A stretch of DNA of 5,559 nucleotides. Origin: Chlorobium sp. Lineage in GTDB: Bacteria; Bacteroidota; Chlorobiia; Chlorobiales; Chlorobiaceae. The notes beneath the pieces were generated by a model that saw only the letters and a list, made by a program, of their open reading frames with translations, had not been told where the DNA came from and made no database searches. The stretch is from contig JANQFD010000161.1 in assembly GCA_028278005.1 (NCBI GenBank), forward strand, positions 1 to 5,559. Direction: 5' to 3'. Made by a program: the position numbers and the translations under genes. Shown here one piece after another: positions 1 to 5,559 of the stretch (its first letter is position 1; the number at the start of each line of letters is the position of its first letter).

Positions 1-978
1 CATCAGGGCAAAGGTAAAGCTGCCGGAATAGGCAAAGAGCAGTGTCGTCGTCATGGTCCCGACAACGGCCTGCCCGACACGAAATCCGGACATGATCAGT
101 TCCTTCCGGGTTATGCCGGGATGCTTTTCAACGACCTCGGCTTGTGAAGCCGCAACGTCCATGGCCATATCCATCACCGCTCCGGCGGCAGATATGAAAA
201 TTCCTGAAAGAAAAATATCGGTAAGATTGAGAGAAAAGAAGCCCGCATATAATATCATTTCGGCAAAATCCCTCGATGTCCCAGGCACCCGGAACAACGC
301 CCCAAAGAGCACAGCAAGTACTGCCGTAATGGCAACTCCGCTGATAGCGCCAGAAAGCGCGACAGCTCCCTTCCGGGTAAAACCGGTAATCAGCAGCATG
401 ATGACCGACGTCGTAGAAGAAACAATCAGGAATGCAACCGGCAGAGCTGGAACACCTTTGAGAAAGAGAGGAATCAGAACTTTCCAGATAACGAGCGCCG
501 TAAAAACAAACGAAAGCAGTGCGCGAAATCCGGTCCAGCGGGCAAACCAGACAAGAAATAGCCCAAAGAGAACAAACAGAACAAGTTCAACATCGAGCCT
601 GTAAAGATCTGCCGCCCTGGTGCTGATAATCCTTTCTGCATCTCCGTCGGTTTTGAGAACGGCAAGAACCCTGTCACCTTCACGAAACAGCTTGTCATAG
701 CTCATCTGCCCCACCAGGACATTGGAACCTTCGGTTATCTCTCCTTTGTGCCGGCCGGTTTCGACCTCAAGTACCAAGTGCTGTTGCCCTGTCAAAATAA
801 GACCATGTCTTTTAAGATCGCTGTTGTCAACACTGACAATCCTTGCCTGCTCATGAACGGTGTTTTCCATCAGTTCAGGTTTTTCAAAACCGGTAGGAAG
901 AAACCATAAAAACCCTGAAATGAAAACGATGAAAAGTGTGAAAAGTGTATCGGTCTTTTTGAATTGCATCTTTTTCAT
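1..978 (-). CDS. YibE/F family multipass membrane protein (C-terminus beyond left edge)
   Basis: My translation of the minus strand from the ATG at 978 gives 326 uninterrupted residues running off the left edge. A hydrophobic helix at about residues 11-28 is followed by a soluble, beta-rich segment (about 30-125) that should lie outside the cytoplasm. Further membrane segments follow at about 131-146, 152-173, 179-198, 205-229 and 243-268. The stretch GAVMDMAMDVAASQAEV (266-282) and the following GITRKELIMSGFRVGQ are characteristic of the YibE/F family, whose biochemical role is not established; a transport function is often assumed. I infer that some tens of C-terminal residues are missing. 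No clear Shine-Dalgarno precedes 978, and an in-frame ATG at 969 is an alternative start. The phosphatase terminator sits just upstream, so transcription is probably independent or by readthrough. Confidence 0.88.
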   Translation of the reverse strand, partial: MKKMQFKKTDTLFTLFIVFISGFLWFLPTGFEKPELMENTVHEQARIVSVDNSDLKRHGLILTGQQHLVLEVETGRHKGEITEGSNVLVGQMSYDKLFREGDRVLAVLKTDGDAERIISTRAADLYRLDVELVLFVLFGLFLVWFARWTGFRALLSFVFTALVIWKVLIPLFLKGVPALPVAFLIVSSTTSVIMLLITGFTRKGAVALSGAISGVAITAVLAVLFGALFRVPGTSRDFAEMILYAGFFSLNLTDIFLSGIFISAAGAVMDMAMDVAASQAEVVEKHPGITRKELIMSGFRVGQAVVGTMTTTLLFAYSGSFTFALM

Positions 979-991
979 ATGGCAATAACAT

Positions 992-1027
992 AAAAAAACC
1001 GGAAGGGCTTGATAATGGCCCTCCCGG
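992..1027 (-). terminator. Rho-independent terminator of the alkaline phosphatase gene
   Basis: On the minus strand, 38 bases after the phosphatase stop codon, a 10-bp GC-rich stem (CCGGGAGGGC at 1027-1018 pairing with GCCCTTCCGG at 1008-999, one G-U pair) encloses a 9-base loop. It is followed at once by seven T residues (998-992). This is a textbook intrinsic terminator and separates the phosphatase from the YibE/F gene. On the plus strand no T-run follows the stem, so it works mainly in the minus direction. Confidence 0.88.
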
Positions 1028-1065
1028 CAATTGTTCAGAAATAAATCAGGACTTTGCGCAGATGA

Positions 1066-2541
1066 TCATTTGAGTTCAGCTGCAGTCATGATCTTCTTGG
1101 CTACATCGGTGTTATCATACGAACCACTGAACAAGTCTGCACCGGCACCCATGGCATAAACAGGAACAGGAACACCGGTATGCGAATAGCTTGTCCAGGC
1201 AATACCTGCTTTTTCATTGAGGATATGTGTAATGGTAACGGTGAATGGATCATACCAGCCGTATTTCAGGAAATCATCCGTAGGATCAGGACTAGGAGCC
1301 CCGCCCATACTCCGGTTATATGCATCTTCGAGTCTGATGCTGTCTCTGGCGGTGAGTTCCAGTCCTGGATCCAATGTCGTGTCGCCAAGACCGAATTTTT
1401 CTGTCATAATTGCAAGCGCCTGGTCGAAATCAGCAGCAGCACTGTAATCAAATTTCTTGAATGATGTCTTCTGATACTTCAACAACTCAAACGTATTTTT
1501 ATATCCCGTAACGGCAAAACCAAGAGTAAGACCACCGCATTCGTGGTCGCCTGTCACAACGATCAGCGTTTCGTCAGGATGCTGGTTATAAAAATCAACC
1601 GCGATAGCGATCGCGTCGTCAAATGCGACCATGTCGTGGGTTGCGCTGACCGCGTCGTTGGCATGGCATGCCCAGTCGACTTTTCCGGCCTCGACCATCA
1701 TGAAGAAACCTTTGTCGTCATTGTCAAGCAGCCTGATACCTTCCTGGGTGAACTGTGCGAGAGAAATCTCACTGGTGCCGATGCGGTCGATCTCGTAATT
1801 CAGCGCTTTACCATCATAAACATCGGTTGTGGCCCAGCATTTCTGCCCAACCGGAACCCCCCGCAGACCGCCAAGCGTGCTAACGCGAGTATATCCTGCT
1901 GCGTCCATCTGGTTTTCTATGTCAGCAGCGTTCTCTTTTACATAGCCTCCACCGAAATAATCGAAGCCGCTATCGTCCATCTGGCTTGCAATTTCATAAT
2001 AATTACCCCTTGACGTCTCATGAGCATAGAAACAGGCGGGTGTCGCATGATCGATACTGACGCTGGAAACGATACCGACTTTCATACCCTTTTCCTTAGC
2101 CATTTCCGCTATTGTTTTGAAGGGAAGGGTATGAGCGGGGTTCATGGAAATGGTACCGATCGTGGTCTTTTCACCGCAGGCAAGCGCCGTTGCGGCAGCA
2201 GCCGAACCGGTGATATATTGGTTCTCAGCATGAGTCGTTGCCATACCGGCAACCGGAAACTGATCAAGACTCAAAGCCCCAAGGGTGATCGCACCGTTTA
2301 CTCGCCTGAAGTGCGGATCATCAAGTGCCGCCTGGGTCAGATTGACCTGCGGACTTGCCATACCATCGCCGATAAAAAAGAAAATATACTTGGGAACATT
2401 GTCGGTTGCTGCCGGAGCATTGACAATATCAGCCACTTCATCGTCTTCGTCACAACCGGATATCGACACGACAAGCATCGACATCATCAGGCATACCATG
2501 ATCGTATGGAATGCGCTTCTGTGTTTTCTGGTGTTCTTCAT
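1066..2541 (-). CDS. Alkaline phosphatase, PhoA-type, predicted lipoprotein
   Basis: This 491-residue protein hydrolyses phosphate monoesters outside the cytoplasm and belongs to the metal-dependent alkaline phosphatase family of E. coli PhoA. Residues 1-29 form a lipoprotein signal with the lipobox ISGC (Cys30 would be lipidated), followed by an acidic linker. By motif comparison with PhoA, metal ligands and catalytic residues are visible: Asp59 in IGDGM, nucleophile Ser113 in TGSAAAATALACG, His165 and Thr167 in DHATPA, Arg178 in HETSR, Glu284, Asp289 and His293 in VEAGKVDWACH, Asp332 and His333 in TGDHECGG, and His454 in SYSHTG. The length is normal for the family and the frame is intact. 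His165 and Trp290 replace PhoA Asp153 and Lys328, as in many non-enteric enzymes; Gly112 replaces the usual Asp before the serine. No strong Shine-Dalgarno precedes the ATG. A tandem repeat upstream suggests regulated transcription, possibly by phosphate. Confidence 0.96.
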   Translation of the reverse strand: MKNTRKHRSAFHTIMVCLMMSMLVVSISGCDEDDEVADIVNAPAATDNVPKYIFFFIGDGMASPQVNLTQAALDDPHFRRVNGAITLGALSLDQFPVAGMATTHAENQYITGSAAAATALACGEKTTIGTISMNPAHTLPFKTIAEMAKEKGMKVGIVSSVSIDHATPACFYAHETSRGNYYEIASQMDDSGFDYFGGGYVKENAADIENQMDAAGYTRVSTLGGLRGVPVGQKCWATTDVYDGKALNYEIDRIGTSEISLAQFTQEGIRLLDNDDKGFFMMVEAGKVDWACHANDAVSATHDMVAFDDAIAIAVDFYNQHPDETLIVVTGDHECGGLTLGFAVTGYKNTFELLKYQKTSFKKFDYSAAADFDQALAIMTEKFGLGDTTLDPGLELTARDSIRLEDAYNRSMGGAPSPDPTDDFLKYGWYDPFTVTITHILNEKAGIAWTSYSHTGVPVPVYAMGAGADLFSGSYDNTDVAKKIMTAAELK

Positions 2542-2643
2542 GATTTGAAAAGATTGTCAGGGTTAAAGATTTTGCTGTATGAAACACGGGATACGACTAT
2601 GGGCAATAGCCGCGAAATGACGTTTTCAGAAAAAACGCAACGC

Positions 2644-2649
2644 AATATA
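2644..2649 (-). promoter_or_regulatory. Possible -10 element for the alkaline phosphatase gene
   Basis: On the minus strand this reads TATATT, five of six matches to the sigma-70 -10 consensus, about 103 bases before the phosphatase ATG. No good -35 hexamer lies 16-18 bases upstream. Instead that position is occupied by the tandem repeat at 2661-2700, the arrangement expected for an activator-dependent promoter. This is inference from spacing only. Confidence 0.35.
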
Positions 2650-2660
2650 TCGATTGAAAT

Positions 2661-2700
2661 ATTGAGGGAATATTACAGGTATTGAGGGAGTATTACAGAA
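2661..2700. repeat. Two tandem 20-bp repeats upstream of the phosphatase, candidate operator
   Basis: ATTGAGGGAATATTACAGGT (2661-2680) is directly followed by ATTGAGGGAGTATTACAGAA (2681-2700), 17 of 20 positions identical. Read on the minus strand, toward the phosphatase, each unit contains CTGTAAT followed 11 bases later by CCTCAAT. CTGTAAT resembles the E. coli Pho-box heptamer CTGTCAT, and 11 bp is the usual heptamer spacing, but the second heptamer matches poorly and the unit period is 20 rather than 22. The repeats end about 11 bases upstream of a possible -10 (TATATT). I infer a binding site for a PhoB-like or other activator. Confidence 0.5.
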
Positions 2701-2744
2701 CTGTTAACATCACGCAACAAATAGTCCGCGAATGAATGAGAATC

Positions 2745-2775
2745 CGGTAACCTTAAATTTTAAAATCGGTTATCG
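2745..2775. repeat. Inverted repeat between the barrel gene and the phosphatase gene
   Basis: CGGTAACC (2745-2752) can pair with GGTTATCG (2768-2775) over 8 bp with one wobble pair. The 15-base AT-rich loop itself contains the palindrome ATTTTAAAAT. It lies 55 bases after the stop of the barrel gene. No T-run follows in the minus direction, so it is not a classic intrinsic terminator; a weak terminator, mRNA 3' end stabiliser or protein site are all possible. Confidence 0.35.
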
Positions 2776-2829
2776 AGAACGCCCGATGTAATAATGAAAC
2801 ATGAAGCAGGGCCGCAGCCATGAATGAGG

Positions 2830-3672
2830 TCAGAAATGCAGGCGTATGTTCACACCATATTCGCTTGTGCTGTTTTCCGGTTCATATCCCGTTATCCGCA
2901 CAGCCCTTCCGAAGAAATCGTTATACTCGTCATATTCACCCAGCTTCGACTGGCCGATATCCCAGTAGCGCCAGAACGGTTCGACGACGATTTGGAACCT
3001 CTTGTCAAGCTCTCCTGCAATACAAAGGGACGCCCTGATGCCGTAACCATCGTCCTGATCGTTGACAAGGTCAGTGTTCAAAGGGTGAAGTTCGCTGAGC
3101 ATGCTTTTCTGCGTACCGTCCCAGAAAAGATCGTATTCGAGTTTCGCACCGATTGACCACCCGTTTTCAAGGTCGGCAAGAAGAGCAATGCCCAGAGGGG
3201 TATAAGTGTAGTTCGATACCCTGTCGTAGTATAGCGCCCCTTCAGTGGATACAAGACCTTCTGCATTACCTTTTTTCCAGCGGTAGCCTATACCGGTATA
3301 GGGTGTCAGGATAATATCCTGCACATGAACGTCATGACCGAGCAGCCCCCTTACCTCGAAAACCACTGTTTCGATATCATCGATATTTCCTGTAAACTCC
3401 GACGTGTAGTCCTGATCGCCCCTTGCATACGATACTTCCGCACCAAGCATGGTTAACGGGCCTGGAAAAACGTGGCGCAATGCAAGTGTACCTTTCAAAC
3501 CGTACATCAAGCCTTCCTCTTTCATGATCCCGGGCTCTTCATACGCCGAATGATAGATTTCAGGACCTAACGACCAGCGTATTCCCTGTTCTCCCGATGC
3601 TGCTGAACAATCGATTGACAGGAAAAACAGGCTGAAAAATACGACCGCTATTTTCCATTGTGATTCCGGCAT
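2830..3672 (-). CDS. Predicted outer-membrane beta-barrel protein, function unknown
   Basis: This 280-residue protein starts with a signal peptide: a lysine at residue 7, a hydrophobic core at about 8-20, and a likely signal peptidase I site after Ala24 or Ala25 in CSAAS. The rest consists of short alternating amphipathic stretches separated by polar, Asp/Gly/Asn-rich loops, for example LGAEVSYARGD, ILTPYTGIGYRWKKG, GWSIGAKLEYDLFWDG and FQIVVEPFWRYWDIG. It ends in the strand EYGVNIRLHF with a C-terminal phenylalanine, the usual recognition signal for outer-membrane barrel assembly. The size suggests a small barrel of about 8-12 strands. I do not recognise a specific family, and no catalytic motif is evident. 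The ATG at 3672 is supported by AAGGA 7 bases upstream. It lies upstream of the phosphatase on the same strand but 288 bp away, so co-transcription is doubtful. Confidence 0.78.
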   Translation of the reverse strand: MPESQWKIAVVFFSLFFLSIDCSAASGEQGIRWSLGPEIYHSAYEEPGIMKEEGLMYGLKGTLALRHVFPGPLTMLGAEVSYARGDQDYTSEFTGNIDDIETVVFEVRGLLGHDVHVQDIILTPYTGIGYRWKKGNAEGLVSTEGALYYDRVSNYTYTPLGIALLADLENGWSIGAKLEYDLFWDGTQKSMLSELHPLNTDLVNDQDDGYGIRASLCIAGELDKRFQIVVEPFWRYWDIGQSKLGEYDEYNDFFGRAVRITGYEPENSTSEYGVNIRLHF

Positions 3673-3679
3673 AGCGTGT

Positions 3680-3684
3680 TCCTT
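3680..3684 (-). promoter_or_regulatory. Ribosome binding site of the beta-barrel gene
   Basis: AAGGA on the minus strand lies 7 bases before the ATG at 3672, at good Shine-Dalgarno spacing. It supports this start, which also yields a well-formed signal peptide. Confidence 0.7.
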
Positions 3685-3836
3685 TACAAGAATAATGTTG
3701 AAGAGTCAAATCCAGCAGAAAATGTAGGGCGTTTGCCGAAGATGCCCGGCGGTGTTCACAGGAACGTAACACGATTATCAGAAAACCCGCTTTGTCAGCC
3801 CGAACCATGCTGCTTACCTGCCATGCCCGATTGCTT

Positions 3837-3850
3837 TCAACGGCCGTTGA
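3837..3850. promoter_or_regulatory. Perfect 14-bp palindrome, candidate operator
   Basis: TCAACGGCCGTTGA is its own reverse complement over all 14 bases. It lies in the gap between two divergent genes, 165 bp from the barrel start and 188 bp from the methyltransferase start. The right half with its flank (CGTTGATC) occurs again at 3904-3911. A symmetric site in a divergent gap fits binding by a dimeric regulator, but no regulator gene is in the window. Confidence 0.35.
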
Positions 3851-4022
3851 TCGGCGCCCCCCTGGTTTCCGGTATTCCGTTTCAGCAATGACCTCTTCAA
3901 CAACGTTGATCTGAACAGTCTCCTTTCCCGGACCGCTCATCGACGACATACATGATATCCCTCAGCCCTCCTGCCGCATTGCCTCAAACCGGCAGAGTTC
4001 CTTGACGGGTTTCTGAAATATC

Positions 4023-4027
4023 GGGAG
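4023..4027 (+). promoter_or_regulatory. Ribosome binding site deciding the TTG start of the methyltransferase
   Basis: GGGAG ends 10 bases before the TTG at 4038. A stop codon in the same frame at 4014-4016 and the absence of ATG or GTG between it and 4038 leave TTG as the only upstream start. The spacing is a little long, so an internal ATG at 4122 remains possible. Confidence 0.5.
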
Positions 4028-4037
4028 CAAGCATATA

Positions 4038-5051
4038 TTGAAAGCGTCTTACCTTTACCGCCACTACCTGTGTCGAGTAAGCCGCGTCTCCTCCGGAGAC
4101 AAACAAAAAGCAGAACTGTTCATGCTGCAACTCAAGACAGCCGGAAGTATAGCGCTCGACAATCTCGGCGAGAAACTCTCCTTCCCGCCGCGTTGGGAAA
4201 CACAGGAAGAACTTGAAGACATCGTTAACCGCTGCCACAAGGCGTTTCTTGATGAAAGATTCAATGTTTCGAAACAACTGGGGGGTTTGTTCCTGGTTGC
4301 CGAACTGACAGACAGGGCGATACGCACCGGTGAACAGGAGCATATGGACAACCCGTCAATGTCATCGGCAAAAAAGCTGGAAATGATCGTTGCTCTCGAG
4401 AGGATGAATGCCATGATGAGGCTCTACCCGGGATATATCTCCGTCATCGAGCCCTCCATCCGCACTATCGCCCGGCAAAAACACCGCCCCGCAAGAATCC
4501 TTGAACTGGCAAGCGGTGCCGGAGGACTTGCTCTGGCGATCGCAAAAAAGGTAAAGCAGCATGAACTGCCGGCGGAGATAACCGGTTCCGACATCGTTCC
4601 CGAGTATGTCGATTACTGTAACGAGCAGGCAGAAGAAAAAAGCCTTCCGGTGCAGTTCAAGACAATCAACGCTTTTGGAATGGACTTCCATGAGGGCTGT
4701 GAATGCGACATTATCCTCCTGGCGCAAAGCATGCACCATTTTTCTCCGGGACAACTGGCAAGGATAATCGTACAGAGCCGCATGCATGGTGCGCAGACAT
4801 TCATGGGACTCGATGGTCATCGCGGCATCGATCTTGTTGCGGGTGTCCCCTTGACAGCCATGCTGCAGGGCATTCCTCTCCTTGCGCTTGACGGACTGAC
4901 GTCGGCAAGAAAATTCTACAGTGAGATCGAGCTCGACATGATTGCCTCGATCGCAATGGGCCGAAAGCTCGAGTGCACTTTTTTTTCCTGGCCGCTGACC
5001 GTTCTCGATCTGCCGCTTCAAGAGAAAAATCCCTCGTCCAACACTCCCTGA
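4038..5051 (+). CDS. Class I SAM-dependent methyltransferase, substrate unknown
   Basis: This 337-residue protein has a helical N-terminal part (about 1-150) and a Rossmann-type methyltransferase core from about 150. Motif I is RILELASGAGGLALAIAKK (153-171), a glycine-rich loop for S-adenosylmethionine. Motif II is ITGSDIVPEYVDYC (181-194), with Asp185 placed to bind the ribose hydroxyls. The segment CDIILLAQSMHHFSPGQLARII (within 223-244) matches the post-core strand and helix of many small-molecule methyltransferases. The final 80 residues contain hydrophobic stretches, such as GVPLTAMLQGIPLLALDGL, that may shape the substrate site. No signal peptide is evident, so it should be cytoplasmic. 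The start chosen is TTG at 4038; ATG at 4122 would remove 28 residues outside the conserved core. The following gene is on the same strand after a 329-bp gap, so an operon is uncertain. The substrate cannot be inferred from the sequence. Confidence 0.85.
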   Translation: MKASYLYRHYLCRVSRVSSGDKQKAELFMLQLKTAGSIALDNLGEKLSFPPRWETQEELEDIVNRCHKAFLDERFNVSKQLGGLFLVAELTDRAIRTGEQEHMDNPSMSSAKKLEMIVALERMNAMMRLYPGYISVIEPSIRTIARQKHRPARILELASGAGGLALAIAKKVKQHELPAEITGSDIVPEYVDYCNEQAEEKSLPVQFKTINAFGMDFHEGCECDIILLAQSMHHFSPGQLARIIVQSRMHGAQTFMGLDGHRGIDLVAGVPLTAMLQGIPLLALDGLTSARKFYSEIELDMIASIAMGRKLECTFFSWPLTVLDLPLQEKNPSSNTP

Positions 5052-5308
5052 CAATGGCCCGATCCGGGCAGCAGCACCGACAGCCGTCAACAATACCGGT
5101 TCTGCAGCCAACGTTTCAAGCCCTTCATCTCCGAGACACACGATCAGGTCGAGCGGAAAATACTCATGCTGCTCAAACACCGTGATCCTGATTGCGGCGG
5201 CAACAATGACACCGGCGTCGTCAGAACGCTGAAACACTATACCTGTCTGCCTTATCATTTTCACCGCCGCCGACCGGATCGCCCGAATCGGCTGATCGTT
5301 TCAAACCT

Positions 5309-5329
5309 CGTTTTTTCCGGTAAAAAACG
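5309..5329 (+). repeat. AT-rich hairpin upstream of the last gene
   Basis: CGTTTTTT (5309-5316) and AAAAAACG (5322-5329) form a perfect 8-bp stem around the loop CCGGT. No T-run follows in the plus direction, and the stem is mostly A-T, so terminator function is weak at best. It lies 52 bases before the TTG start at 5381 and could be in that gene's leader. Confidence 0.3.
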
Positions 5330-5370
5330 TATACTTGTTATCATTTTTCCTTTCATCTTCAACCCGCCCC

Positions 5371-5374
5371 GGAG
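5371..5374 (+). promoter_or_regulatory. Ribosome binding site deciding the TTG start of the M50-like gene
   Basis: GGAG lies 6 bases before the TTG at 5381, near-ideal spacing. No ATG or GTG occurs in this frame over the preceding 50 bases, and the next in-frame ATG (5510) would remove the first membrane segment, so TTG is the best start. Confidence 0.6.
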
Positions 5375-5380
5375 AAACGA

Positions 5381-5559
5381 TTGGCCTCTCGGCTAAGCAT
5401 ACTGAAGGAACAGAACTATCCCCTGCATACCGGCCTTTTTTTACTGACCCTCCTGACAACAATCTGGGCCGGAGCATTCTGGACAGGTCACCCCCCGCGG
5501 TTTGACCGCATGCAGACGTTACTGAACGATCTGGGATACGGCATTCCCTACAGCATCTC
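5381..5559 (+). CDS. N-terminus of a membrane protein resembling M50 (site-2 protease-like) peptidases
   Basis: Only the first 59 residues are in the window; the frame is open to the right edge. A short basic, polar leader (1-17) is followed by a hydrophobic helix, LFLLTLLTTIWAGAFWTG (about 19-36), then a polar stretch, and LGYGIPYSI, where a second membrane segment seems to begin. I recall the pattern of LTLLTT..AGA, a short polar loop and then GxxYxxP from N-termini of bacterial site-2-protease-like M50 membrane metallopeptidases, in which an HExxH zinc motif follows in the next helix. That motif would lie beyond the window, so the assignment rests on recall of this N-terminal pattern alone. 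If correct, the protein is an integral membrane zinc protease. The start is TTG with a well-placed GGAG. A different multipass membrane protein cannot be excluded. Confidence 0.62.
   Translation, partial: MASRLSILKEQNYPLHTGLFLLTLLTTIWAGAFWTGHPPRFDRMQTLLNDLGYGIPYSI

Larger units (their letters stand above)
3673..4037. other. Divergent intergenic region between barrel and methyltransferase genes
   Basis: This 365-bp stretch lies between the divergent starts of the barrel gene (minus) and the methyltransferase gene (plus), so promoters for both should be here. I could not identify a -35/-10 pair with confidence on either strand. It contains a perfect 14-bp palindrome at 3837-3850 and a second copy of CGTTGATC at 3904-3911. 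Open frames here are short; the longest on the minus strand begins at 3949 and overlaps the barrel gene out of frame, and I do not accept it as a gene. Confidence 0.6.
5052..5380. other. Intergenic stretch with coding-like minus-strand composition
   Basis: These 329 bases separate the methyltransferase from the next gene. The plus-strand frames give only short products rich in Arg, His, Ser and Gln, typical of shadows. The minus frame from 5300 down to about 5052 gives a stretch rich in Ala, Val, Leu, Glu and Gly (for example GVIVAAAIRITVFEQHEYF), but this frame has a stop just upstream at 5301-5303 and then runs antisense through the methyltransferase. I do not call a gene; a decayed gene is possible. 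No clear promoter for the downstream gene was found. Confidence 0.45.

Noticed and set aside
53..604. 183-codon plus-strand open frame
   Set aside because: It is antisense to the YibE/F gene, whose translation shows clear membrane segments and the family signature; the plus product is Ser/Thr/Arg-rich and unrecognisable.
1607..1614. GCGATCGC octamer resembling the cyanobacterial HIP1 repeat
   Set aside because: It is a single copy inside the phosphatase gene, explained by the Ala-Ile-Ala coding sequence, with no enrichment elsewhere in the window.
1543..2013. 156-codon plus-strand open frame
   Set aside because: It lies wholly antisense to the well-supported alkaline phosphatase gene, and its product is rich in Cys, His, Arg and Asn with no recognisable domain.
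2020..2685. 221-codon plus-strand open frame running from the phosphatase gene into its upstream region
   Set aside because: Most of it is antisense to the phosphatase N-terminal half, the composition is shadow-like (Arg, His, Cys, Ser), and no domain is visible.
4002..4039. TTGACG as a -35 with TATATT as a -10 for the methyltransferase gene
   Set aside because: The spacing is far longer than 16-18 bases, and TATATT overlaps the TTG start codon, so the pair cannot serve as its promoter.
4362..5264. 300-codon minus-strand open frame starting at a GTG
   Set aside because: Most of it is in antisense register with the methyltransferase and reads as a shadow. Only the part beyond 5051 looks coding-like, and that is reported separately as a possible remnant.
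5166..5396. 76-codon plus-strand open frame between the methyltransferase and the last gene
   Set aside because: It has no Shine-Dalgarno, is rich in Arg, His and Pro, overlaps the start of the M50-like gene, and has no recognisable domain. It shares the methyltransferase frame beyond its TGA, but I see no sign of readthrough.

Overview
The window is ordinary chromosomal DNA of a Gram-negative bacterium: one gene has an outer-membrane barrel look and another a periplasmic lipoprotein signal. Moderate GC, two TTG starts and the mix of families would fit a green sulfur bacterium (Chlorobiota) or a relative, but no marker gene is present and this placement is a low-confidence guess. There is no rRNA, tRNA, CRISPR array, transposase or phage gene.

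Three genes lie on the minus strand in the left two thirds. Read in their own direction they are: a predicted outer-membrane beta-barrel protein (3672 to 2830), a PhoA-family alkaline phosphatase made as a lipoprotein (2541 to 1066), and a YibE/F-family membrane protein (978, running off the left edge). The phosphatase is bounded by a 288-bp upstream gap holding a tandem 20-bp repeat and a possible -10 element, and by a strong intrinsic terminator at 992-1027. It is therefore probably its own transcription unit, and phosphate-starvation control by a PhoB-like regulator is a reasonable but untested idea.

Two genes lie on the plus strand on the right: a class I SAM-dependent methyltransferase of unknown substrate (4038-5051) and the start of a membrane protein resembling the N-terminus of M50/site-2-protease-like proteins (5381 to the right edge). 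Both appear to use TTG starts behind GGAG-type Shine-Dalgarno sequences. A 365-bp divergent gap (3673-4037) separates the two gene sets and contains a perfect 14-bp palindrome that may be an operator. A 329-bp gap (5052-5380) before the last gene contains no convincing gene but has a coding-like composition on the minus strand, possibly a gene remnant.

I see no clear new multi-gene system. The points most worth checking are the tandem repeat upstream of the phosphatase, the palindrome in the divergent gap, and the coding-like trace at 5052-5300.
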